From the NCBI GenBank assembly GCA_937965895.1, contig CALCKS010000155.1:1-12583 (forward strand): 12,583 nt of DNA, read 5' to 3'. Of the stretch, positions 6,236 through 12,392 are shown piece by piece. Origin of the DNA: an uncultured Campylobacter sp. (GTDB lineage Bacteria > Campylobacterota > Campylobacteria > Campylobacterales > Campylobacteraceae). The notes under the pieces were generated by a model, which did no database searches, was not told the origin of the DNA, and saw only the letters and a program-made list of their open reading frames with translations. The position numbers were made by a program, and so were the translations under genes. Each line of letters starts with the position of its first letter. Position 1 is the first letter of the stretch.

Positions 6236-6256
6236 TGGTATAATTCTGGAATTTTA
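6236..6256. promoter_or_regulatory. overlapping divergent promoters
   Basis: Plus strand: TGG-TATAAT (6236-6244), an extended -10 box, 31 bases before the 122-aa gene. Minus strand: TTTTTG-TAAAAT (-10 at 6256 to 6251), about 36 bases before the 29-aa microgene. The two -10 boxes are only 6 bases apart on opposite strands, so polymerases should compete and the two transcripts should be reciprocally controlled. Confidence 0.5.
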
Positions 6257-6275
6257 CAAAAAGGCTAGGCGACAA

Positions 6276-6644
6276 ATGGCGACAGAAAATTATGAGCGTG
6301 AATGCAAGGAACTTGCAGAAAACATACAAAACGGCGTAAGCCAAATAAGACTTGGGCTTACAAATTTTTTAGTTTCTTTTGTGGAAGCTAGTGAGAATTC
6401 AGATGACGAAAGATATTTAAAAACACGAGCAAAAACATACGAAAAGCTTATGCAAAGAGTTAGAAACAAAAAATCAAGCACTCGAGAAACAGCCGATAAG
6501 CTAAAAGCTATTTATAGATTTTTGCTTGATAACGATGAATACAAGAAGCTTAAACACTATAAGCCGCTCATTGATGACAAATTTGAAATAGAAATTTTAG
6601 GAGATGAATTATATAAAAAAATCAAAAGCCAGTCTAAAATATAG
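6276..6644 (+). CDS. 122-aa charged helical protein of unknown function
   Basis: A soluble, strongly helical and lysine/glutamate-rich protein, starting MATENYEREC and ending KKIKSQSKI. No signal peptide, membrane segment or known motif is visible; runs such as KELAENIQNGV and RAKTYEKLMQRVRNKK suggest a helical bundle. I chose the ATG at 6276 rather than an upstream one at 6192. The reasons are the consensus TATAAT just upstream, AGGCG 6 bases before the ATG, and the fact that the extra 28 residues would overlap the promoter and the opposite microgene. It is the only plus-strand gene of the block, divergent from the microgene/NYN group, and its last 11 bases overlap the end of the convergent membrane-protein gene. 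A+T-rich codon use suggests transfer. Confidence 0.72.
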   Translation: MATENYERECKELAENIQNGVSQIRLGLTNFLVSFVEASENSDDERYLKTRAKTYEKLMQRVRNKKSSTRETADKLKAIYRFLLDNDEYKKLKHYKPLIDDKFEIEILGDELYKKIKSQSKI

Positions 6645-7092
6645 AACATTCCGAGAATTTTTTATCATCCTTTAAGCACTTTTTTATTTTCTCGATACAT
6701 TGGTTTTTTCTATGGCTAGAACCTTGCTCGCCCACACAAGTAGAAATAAAAGCATATTCCTGCTCTACCGAATATCTCTCTAAAAACATCTCATATCCCC
6801 CGTAGGCTATTGCCCCAGCTACAATAGCACCAAACCAAAAACCTCCACCAGATCTAGCTGTAGATTGGTTTTCTTTTATAGCTTCGCTCATTAGATTTTT
6901 TAATATATTGCCATCTTGTATGTATTTTACAACTTTTTCTGCATCACTCGGACTGATTTTGTTATCCGTTATGTCAATTTTTAAAGACTTAATACTTTCG
7001 TCAATAAGAACATTTATATCTTTTAGTAAATTTTTATCTAATATATTTTCAACAAGATATTTTAAAATTTCACTTTTGTCTATTTTCATCAT
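6634..7092 (-). CDS. 152-aa single-pass membrane protein with four C-terminal cysteines
   Basis: An unrecognised protein with three parts. Residues 1-78 are soluble, charged and helical; about 81-104 form one glycine-rich membrane segment (SGGGFWFGAIVAGAIAYGGY); the last about 45 residues carry cysteines C119, C132, C139 and C149. There is no cleavable signal, so the likely topology is N-terminus in the cytoplasm and the cysteine tail in the periplasm, where two disulfides could form. This is inference from charge and composition. There are two adjacent ATG codons; the first has AAAGG 7-8 bases upstream. A TATAAT promoter lies 38 bases upstream, after the rpmA terminator, so it is a separate unit. 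Its 3' end overlaps the divergent 122-aa gene by 11 bases. Composition is A+T-rich compared with the ribosomal genes. Confidence 0.72.
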   Translation of the reverse strand: MMKIDKSEILKYLVENILDKNLLKDINVLIDESIKSLKIDITDNKISPSDAEKVVKYIQDGNILKNLMSEAIKENQSTARSGGGFWFGAIVAGAIAYGGYEMFLERYSVEQEYAFISTCVGEQGSSHRKNQCIEKIKKCLKDDKKFSECSIF

Positions 7093-7129
7093 AATTATTA
7101 CCTTTAGATTACAAAATATATCAATGAAA

Positions 7130-7135
7130 ATTATA
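7130..7135 (-). promoter_or_regulatory. -10 box of the 152-aa membrane protein gene
   Basis: TATAAT on the minus strand (7135 to 7130) preceded by GA, 37 bases before the first ATG and downstream of the rpmA terminator. It makes the membrane-protein gene independent of the rplU-rpmA operon. Confidence 0.45.
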
Positions 7136-7165
7136 TCGGAATTTAACGTTTTTGGAGCAATTTAA

Positions 7166-7186
7166 AGAAAAAGGGGCTTTCGCCCC
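7166..7186 (-). terminator. Rho-independent terminator of rplU-rpmA
   Basis: On the minus strand GGGGC-GAAA-GCCCC (7186 to 7173) is followed by TTTTTC. This is a stable GNRA tetraloop stem and T tract 5 bases after the rpmA stop codon. It is the clearest terminator in the window and separates the ribosomal operon from the accessory block and obgE. Confidence 0.88.
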
Positions 7187-7191
7187 AAAGA

Positions 7192-7449
7192 TTACGCAGC
7201 AGGATAAACTGAAACTTTTTTCCTGTTTTTGTCTAGTCTTTCGAATTTAACGAAACCGTCGATTAGCGCAAAAATCGTGTGATCTTTGCCTAGACCGACG
7301 TTGCTGCCCGCGTGAGTAGCGGTACCGCGCTGGCGGATGATGATGTTGCCCGCGCGAACGAATTCGCCGCCGAATTTTTTAACGCCTAAGCGTCGTCCGA
7401 TGGAATCTCGGTTATTCTGGGTTGAGCCTTGACCTTTTTTGTGTGCCAT
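7192..7449 (-). CDS. rpmA: 50S ribosomal protein L27
   Basis: An 85-residue bacterial L27. The N-terminus MAHKKGQGSTQNNRDS is the conserved tail that reaches the peptidyl-transferase centre, and GGEFVRAGNIIIRQRGT..HAG follows as in all members. No cleavable Firmicutes-type extension is present. The Shine-Dalgarno AAGGAGAT is optimally placed. It follows rplU after 11 bases and ends at a strong terminator. Confidence 0.98.
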   Translation of the reverse strand: MAHKKGQGSTQNNRDSIGRRLGVKKFGGEFVRAGNIIIRQRGTATHAGSNVGLGKDHTIFALIDGFVKFERLDKNRKKVSVYPAA

Positions 7450-7460
7450 TTCTTATCTCC

Positions 7461-7775
7461 TTAAGCTGCGATACTTACGACTTTTACGCGTGTAAACTGT
7501 CTTCTAAAACCGCGTTTTAGTTTTGAGTCTTTGCGTCTGCGTTTTTTGTAAATAACGACCTTTTTATCCTTGCCCTCGTTTACGACTTCAAGAACGACTT
7601 TCGCACCCTTTACGAACGGCGCGCCTACCTTTACTTCACCATCGTTTACGCACAAAACGTCCGTAATCTCGACTGATGATTTTGCTTCAGCACTGAAATG
7701 GTCAAGCTTAAGATATTCGCCTTCGCTGACGCGATACTGCTTGCCGCCGTGCTTAAATATAGCGTATTTTGACAT
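7461..7775 (-). CDS. rplU: 50S ribosomal protein L21
   Basis: A 104-residue L21, which binds 23S rRNA and supports L20. It starts MSKYAIFKHGGKQYRVSEG and contains the typical late segment KVVIYKKRRRKDSKLKRGFRRQFT at about 71-94, rich in arginine and lysine for rRNA contact. The ATG has GAAAGG upstream. It is the first gene of the rplU-rpmA operon, with an untranslated leader of about 80 bases that contains a hairpin. Confidence 0.98.
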   Translation of the reverse strand: MSKYAIFKHGGKQYRVSEGEYLKLDHFSAEAKSSVEITDVLCVNDGEVKVGAPFVKGAKVVLEVVNEGKDKKVVIYKKRRRKDSKLKRGFRRQFTRVKVVSIAA

Positions 7776-7801
7776 ACTCTACCTTTCTAAATTTGGTAAG
7801 A

Positions 7802-7818
7802 CCAAAAAGCGCTTTTGG
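7802..7818 (-). promoter_or_regulatory. hairpin in the rplU leader
   Basis: CCAAAAGC pairs with GCTTTTGG, interrupted by one bulged A, around a GCGC centre, about 27 bases before the rplU start. Ribosomal protein leaders often carry autoregulatory structures, so a role in L21 feedback is possible, but nothing here proves it. Confidence 0.35.
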
Positions 7819-7860
7819 ATTTCAAAAGACTTGGGGAGCTTTGTTGGTTATAGGAGACGG

Positions 7861-7866
7861 ATAATA
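7861..7866 (-). promoter_or_regulatory. possible rplU -10 box
   Basis: TATTAT on the minus strand preceded by TTTTTAGG, about 86 bases before rplU. It is the best candidate in this gap. A second, TATAAC at 7852-7847, is also possible. Confidence 0.3.
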
Positions 7867-7895
7867 CCTAAAAATTTATAAATTTAAGTTGAATG

Positions 7896-7919
7896 AGGCG
7901 GAAATTTATCCGCCTTTTT
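7896..7919 (+). terminator. hairpin with T tract on the plus strand
   Basis: AGGCGG (7896-7901), loop AAATTTAT, CCGCCT (7910-7915), then T to 7919. The strong 6-bp GC stem and the T run are complete only on the plus strand. On the minus strand, where the peroxidase ends 7 bases earlier, CATT follows instead. It may still stop minus-strand transcripts weakly. Confidence 0.55.
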
Positions 7920-7926
7920 GTTTAGT

Positions 7927-8961
7927 TTAGTAGTCGAGTTCCGGTTTTGGAGTCTTTTCGGTAGATGCAGGGAATGACGGATATTCGACTTTAGGCATTT
8001 TGCCCGTTAATGAATTTAAAAACGTCACTATGTCAGCAGCTTCTTTATCGTTTATCTCGATACCTAGCTGCACGCTACCCATCATCTTGACGGCATCTTT
8101 TAGAGACCAAACCGCGCCATTGTGGAAATACGGAGTCGTTAGCTCGATATTACGTAGCGTAGGTGCTTTTACTAGGCCGTTTGCATCGCCTTTAAAGTCG
8201 CCTAAATTTGCAAATTCGTATTTGCCCGCAACCTCAAACGGCTGTAAAGTACCGCCCAAATTTATGCCGTTGTGGCATGTAGCGCAACCCTTGTCGATGA
8301 AAGTTTTTAAGCCTTTTTTCTCAGCGCCGTTTAGCGCAGCCTCGTCGCCTTCTAAAAATTTATCAAATCTAGACGGAGTTACGAGCGTTCTTTCAAAGAT
8401 ACCTATTGCCGTCGTTACCAGCTCAAAGCTCACATCGCTATTAAACGCAGCCTTAAACTCGCTCACATATGCAGGGATCGATTTTAGCCTCTGCTCGACT
8501 AGCTCAGGGGTAGAAGCCATCTCCGGCATCGCAGTCATCGGTCCGGCAGCCTAAGCTGCTAGGTGAGCGGCGCGTCCGTCCCAGAACTGAACTGAGTTAA
8601 ATACAGAGTTATAAACAGTCGGAGCATTTACGTGGTGAGGGTTTGGAGTCCATTTGTGGCCGGTAGATGCGGGTACGCCGTCTGCTCCGCCTAGGCCTAA
8701 GTTGTGACAGGTGTTACAGCTAATGATGCTGGATTTTGATAATCTCGGATCAAAATAAAGCCTCTTGCCAAGCTCATATGCAGCCATAGTGGTTGGATAT
8801 TTCTCAGCATCAGGAGAAGCTTCGTTTATCGCTTTGGTTAGCGCCTTTGGATCGCTAGGGATAGCGACTAGACCCGCATCTAGCGCGTCTTGGATCAAAT
8901 TTTGAGCGCTTAGCGCAGTCGCTAGCACCGCCGAACCTAGTAAAACGGACTTAATTTTCAT
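7927..8961 (-). pseudogene. di-heme cytochrome c peroxidase, interrupted by an in-frame TAG
   Basis: A periplasmic bacterial cytochrome c peroxidase/MauG-type protein that reduces hydrogen peroxide with electrons from cytochrome c. A signal peptide (1 to about 19) ends ALSAQ. The first heme site is CNTCH (82-86), the second CATCH (226-230), and MGSVQLG near 294 supplies the likely axial methionine. The reading frame is intact over 344 codons except codon 137, a TAG at 8553-8551. It falls in WDGRAAHLAA-stop-AAGP, where relatives have glutamine (..Q-A-x-G-P), so CAG to TAG is the simplest explanation. The upstream piece alone (136 aa) has one heme; the downstream piece (203 aa from an internal ATG) lacks a signal peptide and cannot reach the heme-attachment machinery. 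Alternatives are a sequencing error or amber read-through. AAAGGAG precedes the start. Confidence 0.9.
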
Positions 8962-8994
8962 TAAATGCTCCTTTGAAAATAAAATTAGAATGTG

Positions 8995-9000
8995 ATTGTA
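8995..9000 (-). promoter_or_regulatory. likely peroxidase -10 box
   Basis: TACAAT on the minus strand (9000 to 8995), preceded by a run of A and C, 34 bases before the peroxidase ATG. The same hexamer serves as a candidate -10 for the 203-aa gene at 11073. Confidence 0.35.
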
Positions 9001-9071
9001 ATGTTTTTTCGGTTAAATACAAATAAATTTTATTGTTTATTAGAAATTATTTTTAAGTATTTATAGTTATT

Positions 9072-9090
9072 TAAGATAAAATATATCTTA
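9072..9090. promoter_or_regulatory. AT-rich palindrome upstream of the peroxidase, possible operator
   Basis: TAAGATA-AAATA-TATCTTA is a 7-bp inverted repeat, and another TATCTT follows 9 bases after the start of the second arm (9093-9098). It is similar in size and A+T content to Fur/PerR-type boxes that control peroxidases in Campylobacter. It lies about 75 bases upstream of the proposed -10, so the assignment is inference. Confidence 0.3.
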
Positions 9091-9502
9091 TTTATCTTTA
9101 TTAGATAGTATAAATTATTAAATCGTTCTATCCAAATTTGCCGCAACGATCTGTTAGAATACTGCGATTTAACCAATCAAATTTGAGCAAAATCGCTCGG
9201 TAAGATAAATTTATAGCAAAAATAACAGTGAATACTAGGGAATAAAAAGACAAAATGCGTGCAGGTGCGGCAAATGTGGCATAGAGGCCGCGCCCGCCGC
9301 GAGGTCAATAAAAAAGAAACTCGCGCCTAGCATAAAGGCGTATTAACCCCGCAAGCTCGCCATTGCTACCGTTTTTTAAACTATCTCTAGTCAAATGAAA
9401 CAATCGCGCGAGCGTACAAGCTCCTTTAAAAGCTCAATTTTATCGGCATTTACATGTTTTTGAGTAAATTTTCGGCTCTTTTAAAAACCGGCTCGCGCTC
9501 TT

Positions 9503-10489
9503 TTACCGTTTTTGATTCTTTAAAATTTCATCCGCCAAATTTTCGATCATCGCGTCGTGATCGAGGAATCGTATTTGATCGCTCGGCGAAGGCCCGTCAA
9601 AAGGCTTATGAAGCACGGTTTTAGCCGGCTGCGCGTTTAAAATTTGATTAAAAACTTCAAATTCGGGCGGAAAGCTAAAATACAATTTTGGCTGCTCCGG
9701 TTTGCCGCTTAAAAGCCTTTTTGCGTAAATTTCGCTGAAATTTTTAGCCTTCGGCAAGCCAATGCGCTCAAAAATCTCAAAAGGCAAGAGATAGTGCGCC
9801 AAAGCATAAAGTCCGTGCGCAAAAAAACTAATCCTCTTTTCAAATTTCGGCGCGGCGGTTCTAGCGACTTTCACGCAAAAATTACTCAAACTCTCGCTCA
9901 TCGCGGCCGCGTCTTTTTCGTGCAAGGCAAGGACAAATTTTACTGCTTCTCTTTCGTTTATCGGCTTTTTGGACTCCGCAAATCTGCGTGCTTTTTTGAG
10001 TGCGGGCTCAAGCGATTTTTTATCGTCCCATAGCAGCGCCGAAACCAGATCGCTCATCACGCACAAAAATCTATAACCGTTCGTGCTGGGCGGCATAGAG
10101 TGCGTAAGTACGTTTTTCGCCCCGTCCACGTCGCCGCACGCCAACGCAAGAAACGAATGAATAAGCCTCTCGCACTGATCGTATCCGCCCTCGCAGCCGG
10201 GCAGTAGCTCGTTTCTGGCGTACTGAAAAACAAGATCGTTTAGAGCCTCTACGTCGCCACTTTCTATACATTTTTCGAGCCAAATTTCATAAGGAATTTG
10301 CGGTATCGAAAAAGCCATCAGTTTTATCAACTCGCACAAAAACTCGTGCTCGGTTAAATTTTTCTTTTTTAGCTTGGCTAAAACTTCGCCGCACTCGTCC
10401 AAAAGCAACTCGGTTTCGCTTTTTTGCAGTTTTTTAGATTGTGAAAATTTGCGGGAATTCTCCTGCGAGTCTTGCAAAAACGTTTTCAT
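9503..10489 (-). CDS. 328-aa all-helical protein, possibly immunity-like
   Basis: An unrecognised cytosolic protein without signal peptide or membrane segment. It is almost wholly helical with TPR-like pairs: IWLEKCIESGDVEALNDLVF (69-88), LALACGDVDGAKNVL (114-128), LVSALLWDDKKSLEPALKKA (148-167) and FVLALHEKDAAAMSESL (185-201). Repeated 'load per unit' helices of this kind, and the late LAHYLLPFEIFERIGLP, recall the Imm49 family of polymorphic-toxin immunity proteins. I cannot confirm that from sequence alone. The start has AGGAAG 7 bases upstream and lies inside the end of the previous gene, with a 56-base overlap in another frame, so the pair should be translationally coupled. No toxin gene is visible in the window. 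Confidence 0.75.
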   Translation of the reverse strand: MKTFLQDSQENSRKFSQSKKLQKSETELLLDECGEVLAKLKKKNLTEHEFLCELIKLMAFSIPQIPYEIWLEKCIESGDVEALNDLVFQYARNELLPGCEGGYDQCERLIHSFLALACGDVDGAKNVLTHSMPPSTNGYRFLCVMSDLVSALLWDDKKSLEPALKKARRFAESKKPINEREAVKFVLALHEKDAAAMSESLSNFCVKVARTAAPKFEKRISFFAHGLYALAHYLLPFEIFERIGLPKAKNFSEIYAKRLLSGKPEQPKLYFSFPPEFEVFNQILNAQPAKTVLHKPFDGPSPSDQIRFLDHDAMIENLADEILKNQKR

Positions 10490-11045
10490 TTACATACTTC
10501 CTATTTTTATTTATTTTATCAAAAACTTCTTGCGCCAGGGGCAAATGCGCGCCGTATCTGGCCAGATAGAGCCAGTCTAGCCCTTCGCACGGCGTTTTGG
10601 AAAGCGCCTTGCCGCCTTTAGTAGCCCTGGCCGAATACTCCAAAACAAAAGGCAAGGCCGAGTGCGCCCCGTCCTCTTTATATAAAATCCCCGTCATTGC
10701 GTAAAATTTAGCGCGGTACTCTTTGCAAGAAAGCAAACTCGCCAAAAAGCCGTTCTCGACGCCGTCAGCTAAAAACGCGGTAGTTAGAGCCGCATTGCCT
10801 TGTACATCTAGACTTTTAAATTTGGCGGCGCATTTTAGAGCGGGTATCACGCGCTTCGTGCCTAGCTCGCGCAGGGCAACGGTAGCCCAAAGGAGGTCAA
10901 ATTTATCCTGCGAGCTTTGCAAAACCTCTATCAAATTAGACTCGTCGTAGGGGATTTTGCGGCTTTTGAAGTGATCCGCGGCAGCCTCGTTGCGCGCCTT
11001 CATCTGCCCAAACCACTCGCTTACGTGATCGTCAAGCTTTTGCAT
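10434..11045 (-). CDS. 203-aa HEAT-like helical protein of unknown function
   Basis: A cytosolic helical protein starting MQKLDDHVSEWFGQ. The middle has a HEAT-like rhythm: LLWATVALRELGTKRVIPALKCAAKFK (51-77), VQGNAALTTAFLADG (81-95), then LASLLSCKEYRAKFYAMTGIL (101-121). Such folds often serve as protein-protein scaffolds, including toxin-immunity proteins, but no specific family is certain. The ATG has AAAGGAA at 5 bases. A TACAAT box lies 23 bases upstream, in the divergent gap with flhB. Its end overlaps the start of the 328-aa gene by 56 bases, so both form an operon and probably one functional unit. Confidence 0.75.
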   Translation of the reverse strand: MQKLDDHVSEWFGQMKARNEAAADHFKSRKIPYDESNLIEVLQSSQDKFDLLWATVALRELGTKRVIPALKCAAKFKSLDVQGNAALTTAFLADGVENGFLASLLSCKEYRAKFYAMTGILYKEDGAHSALPFVLEYSARATKGGKALSKTPCEGLDWLYLARYGAHLPLAQEVFDKINKNRKYVNENVFARLAGEFPQIFTI

Positions 11046-11067
11046 TTTATTCCTTTAAATTTAGGCA

Positions 11068-11104
11068 ATTGTAGCGTAAAATTTAACCTCGTTTTAGGTA
11101 TAAT
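11068..11104. promoter_or_regulatory. divergent promoters between the 203-aa gene and flhB
   Basis: Minus strand: TACAAT (11073 to 11068) serves the 203-aa gene. Plus strand: TTTTAGG-TATAAT (-10 at 11099-11104) serves flhB, 30 bases before its ATG. The plus box is a perfect hexamer with vegetative-type context. There is no sigma-54 (GG..GC) or sigma-28 pattern, consistent with flhB being an early, housekeeping-sigma flagellar gene in Campylobacter. Confidence 0.5.
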
Positions 11105-11134
11105 CGCCCAAATTTAAGCAAACTCAGGATAGAG

Positions 11135-12211
11135 ATGGCAGGCGAAGACCAAGAAAAAACCGAAGAACCCACCTCCAAAAAGATCGAAGACGCGCGCAAG
11201 GACGGCAACGTCCCCAAAAGCCAAGACCTAGCCGGCTTCGTCACGCTCGCGGTCGCGATCTTTGTCGTTGTGGCACTTCTTGGCTTCATCGGCGATCAGT
11301 TTTTCACGCTGTATAACTACTATCAGAGTCTAATCGGCCAGGAGTTTACGCGCAAGCTACTCTTTAGCGTCGCGATCACGACGATATTTCGCACGCTGCT
11401 CATCATCCTACCTATCGCCGTTTGCATCGCGATCGCGGGCGTCGTCGCCAACCTCATGCAGTTTGGATTTATATTCACAACCAAGCCTTTAGAGCCAAAT
11501 TTAAACAAAATCAATCCGATAAAAGGGCTCAAAAATCTCTTTTCTCTTAAAAAACTGATAGACGGCATCAAAATGGTGCTCAAGGTCACGGCGGTTTTTA
11601 CGGTCGGATTTTTGATGTTTTTAAGCTTTATCAAAGAGTTGCCGCATACGCTGTTTTTCTCGATGGCGGCGCAGCTAGCGTGGCTAAAAGAAAAGATGCT
11701 GATTTTAGCCGCCGTGATGCTCATCGTGATGTTTATCATCGGGCTTCTTGACGTGCTGATCGTGCGTTTTCAGTATTTTCGCGACCTGCGCATGAGCAAG
11801 CAAGAAATCAAGGACGAATACAAACAGATGGAGGGCGACCCGCAGGTAAAAGGTCGCATCCGCCAGCTGCAAATGCGAGCCGCGCGCAATAGAATGATGC
11901 AAAATATCCCGCAAGCAGACGTCATCATCACAAACCCGACCCACTACGCCGTCGCGCTTCGCTACGACAAAACAAAGGAAAAAGCGCCAGTGATCCTCGC
12001 TAAAGGCGTGGATTTTCTAGCGCTTCGCATCAAGCAAATCGGAGTGCAAAATAACGTCAAAATCGTCGAAAATCCGCCGCTAGCGCGCGAGCTATACAAG
12101 ATGTGCGAGGTAAACGATATGATACCTGCGGAGCTCTTTCGCGCCGTCGCCGAGGTGCTAAGCTTCGTCTATATGAGCGACAAACAAAAATTCGGCGATA
12201 GGCTGAAGTGA
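11135..12211 (+). CDS. flhB: flagellar type III export switch protein FlhB
   Basis: A 358-residue inner-membrane component of the flagellar type III export gate; it changes substrate specificity from rod/hook to filament after self-cleavage. The N-terminal cytoplasmic part begins with EKTEEPTSKKIEDARKDGNVPKSQ, typical of the family. Four membrane segments are seen at about 30-55, 80-115, 145-175 and 185-212. The cytoplasmic domain contains the autocleavage motif NPTH at 267-270, within ITNPTHYAVALRYD, so N267 is the cleavage residue. The length is normal. The ATG has AGGATAGAG upstream. It is transcribed divergently from the helical pair and there is no downstream flagellar gene in the window. 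In Campylobacter FlhB also signals to sigma-54 flagellar genes. Confidence 0.97.
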   Translation: MAGEDQEKTEEPTSKKIEDARKDGNVPKSQDLAGFVTLAVAIFVVVALLGFIGDQFFTLYNYYQSLIGQEFTRKLLFSVAITTIFRTLLIILPIAVCIAIAGVVANLMQFGFIFTTKPLEPNLNKINPIKGLKNLFSLKKLIDGIKMVLKVTAVFTVGFLMFLSFIKELPHTLFFSMAAQLAWLKEKMLILAAVMLIVMFIIGLLDVLIVRFQYFRDLRMSKQEIKDEYKQMEGDPQVKGRIRQLQMRAARNRMMQNIPQADVIITNPTHYAVALRYDKTKEKAPVILAKGVDFLALRIKQIGVQNNVKIVENPPLARELYKMCEVNDMIPAELFRAVAEVLSFVYMSDKQKFGDRLK

Positions 12212-12370
12212 AATTTAAATTTGACTTTTTAGCTGTAAATTTGAAGCCAAATTTGGAGTCAAATTTGCGTCGCTCAAATTTGAATAAATTTTAGAATTTT
12301 ACTCGCCGAGACCCACATCTTTAAGGTGCTAAATTTGCTTTGGTCAAATTTGGTGTTGAGCATTAAATTT
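12211..12370. repeat. cluster of AAATTT / CAAATTTG words
   Basis: About ten AAATTT occur in 160 bases downstream of flhB, four as the 8-mer CAAATTTG (12248, 12260, 12275 and 12345). Several more sit in other gaps of the window. AAATTT fits the RAATTY motif whose methylation marks DNA for natural transformation in C. jejuni. No gene is present here. Confidence 0.55.
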
Positions 12371-12392
12371 AATCTTTCTTGTTAAGGGGGAA

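Larger units (their letters stand above)
8962..9502. other. gene-free region between the peroxidase and the helical gene pair
   Basis: No convincing coding region on either strand. The first 40 bases hold the peroxidase promoter. About 9000-9120 is very A+T-rich with a palindrome at 9072-9090. GTTAGAAT at 9153-9160 fits gnTAnaAT on the plus strand, and CGCCT..AGGCG near 9325-9345 could form a stem. From 9250 the composition becomes G+C-richer with scattered stop codons, possibly old coding debris. A small plus-strand RNA is conceivable but unsupported. Confidence 0.45.

Noticed and set aside
6216..6344. N-terminal extension of the 29-aa microgene to 72 residues
   Set aside because: The extra part is antisense to the divergent gene and crosses both promoters; the near-perfect ribosome binding site marks the internal ATG.
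5226..7165. Prophage or insertion sequence around the accessory block
   Set aside because: No integrase, transposase, terminal inverted repeats or target duplication is visible; the mechanism of acquisition stays open.
7570..7881. 103-codon plus-strand frame opposite rplU
   Set aside because: It is the mirror of a certain ribosomal protein gene, with serine/threonine/proline-rich content typical of an antisense shadow.
8000..8554. 184-codon plus-strand frame opposite the peroxidase
   Set aside because: The opposite strand has two heme motifs and a clear family match; the frame is a shadow made possible by codon bias.
9000..9250. AT-rich stretch as a replication origin
   Set aside because: It has A+T richness and lies in the same window as parAB, but I see no cluster of DnaA boxes; one GTATTCACT-like word is not enough.
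11323..11739. 138-codon minus-strand frame inside flhB
   Set aside because: FlhB is certain from its NPTH motif and membrane segments; the antisense frame has no initiation signals.
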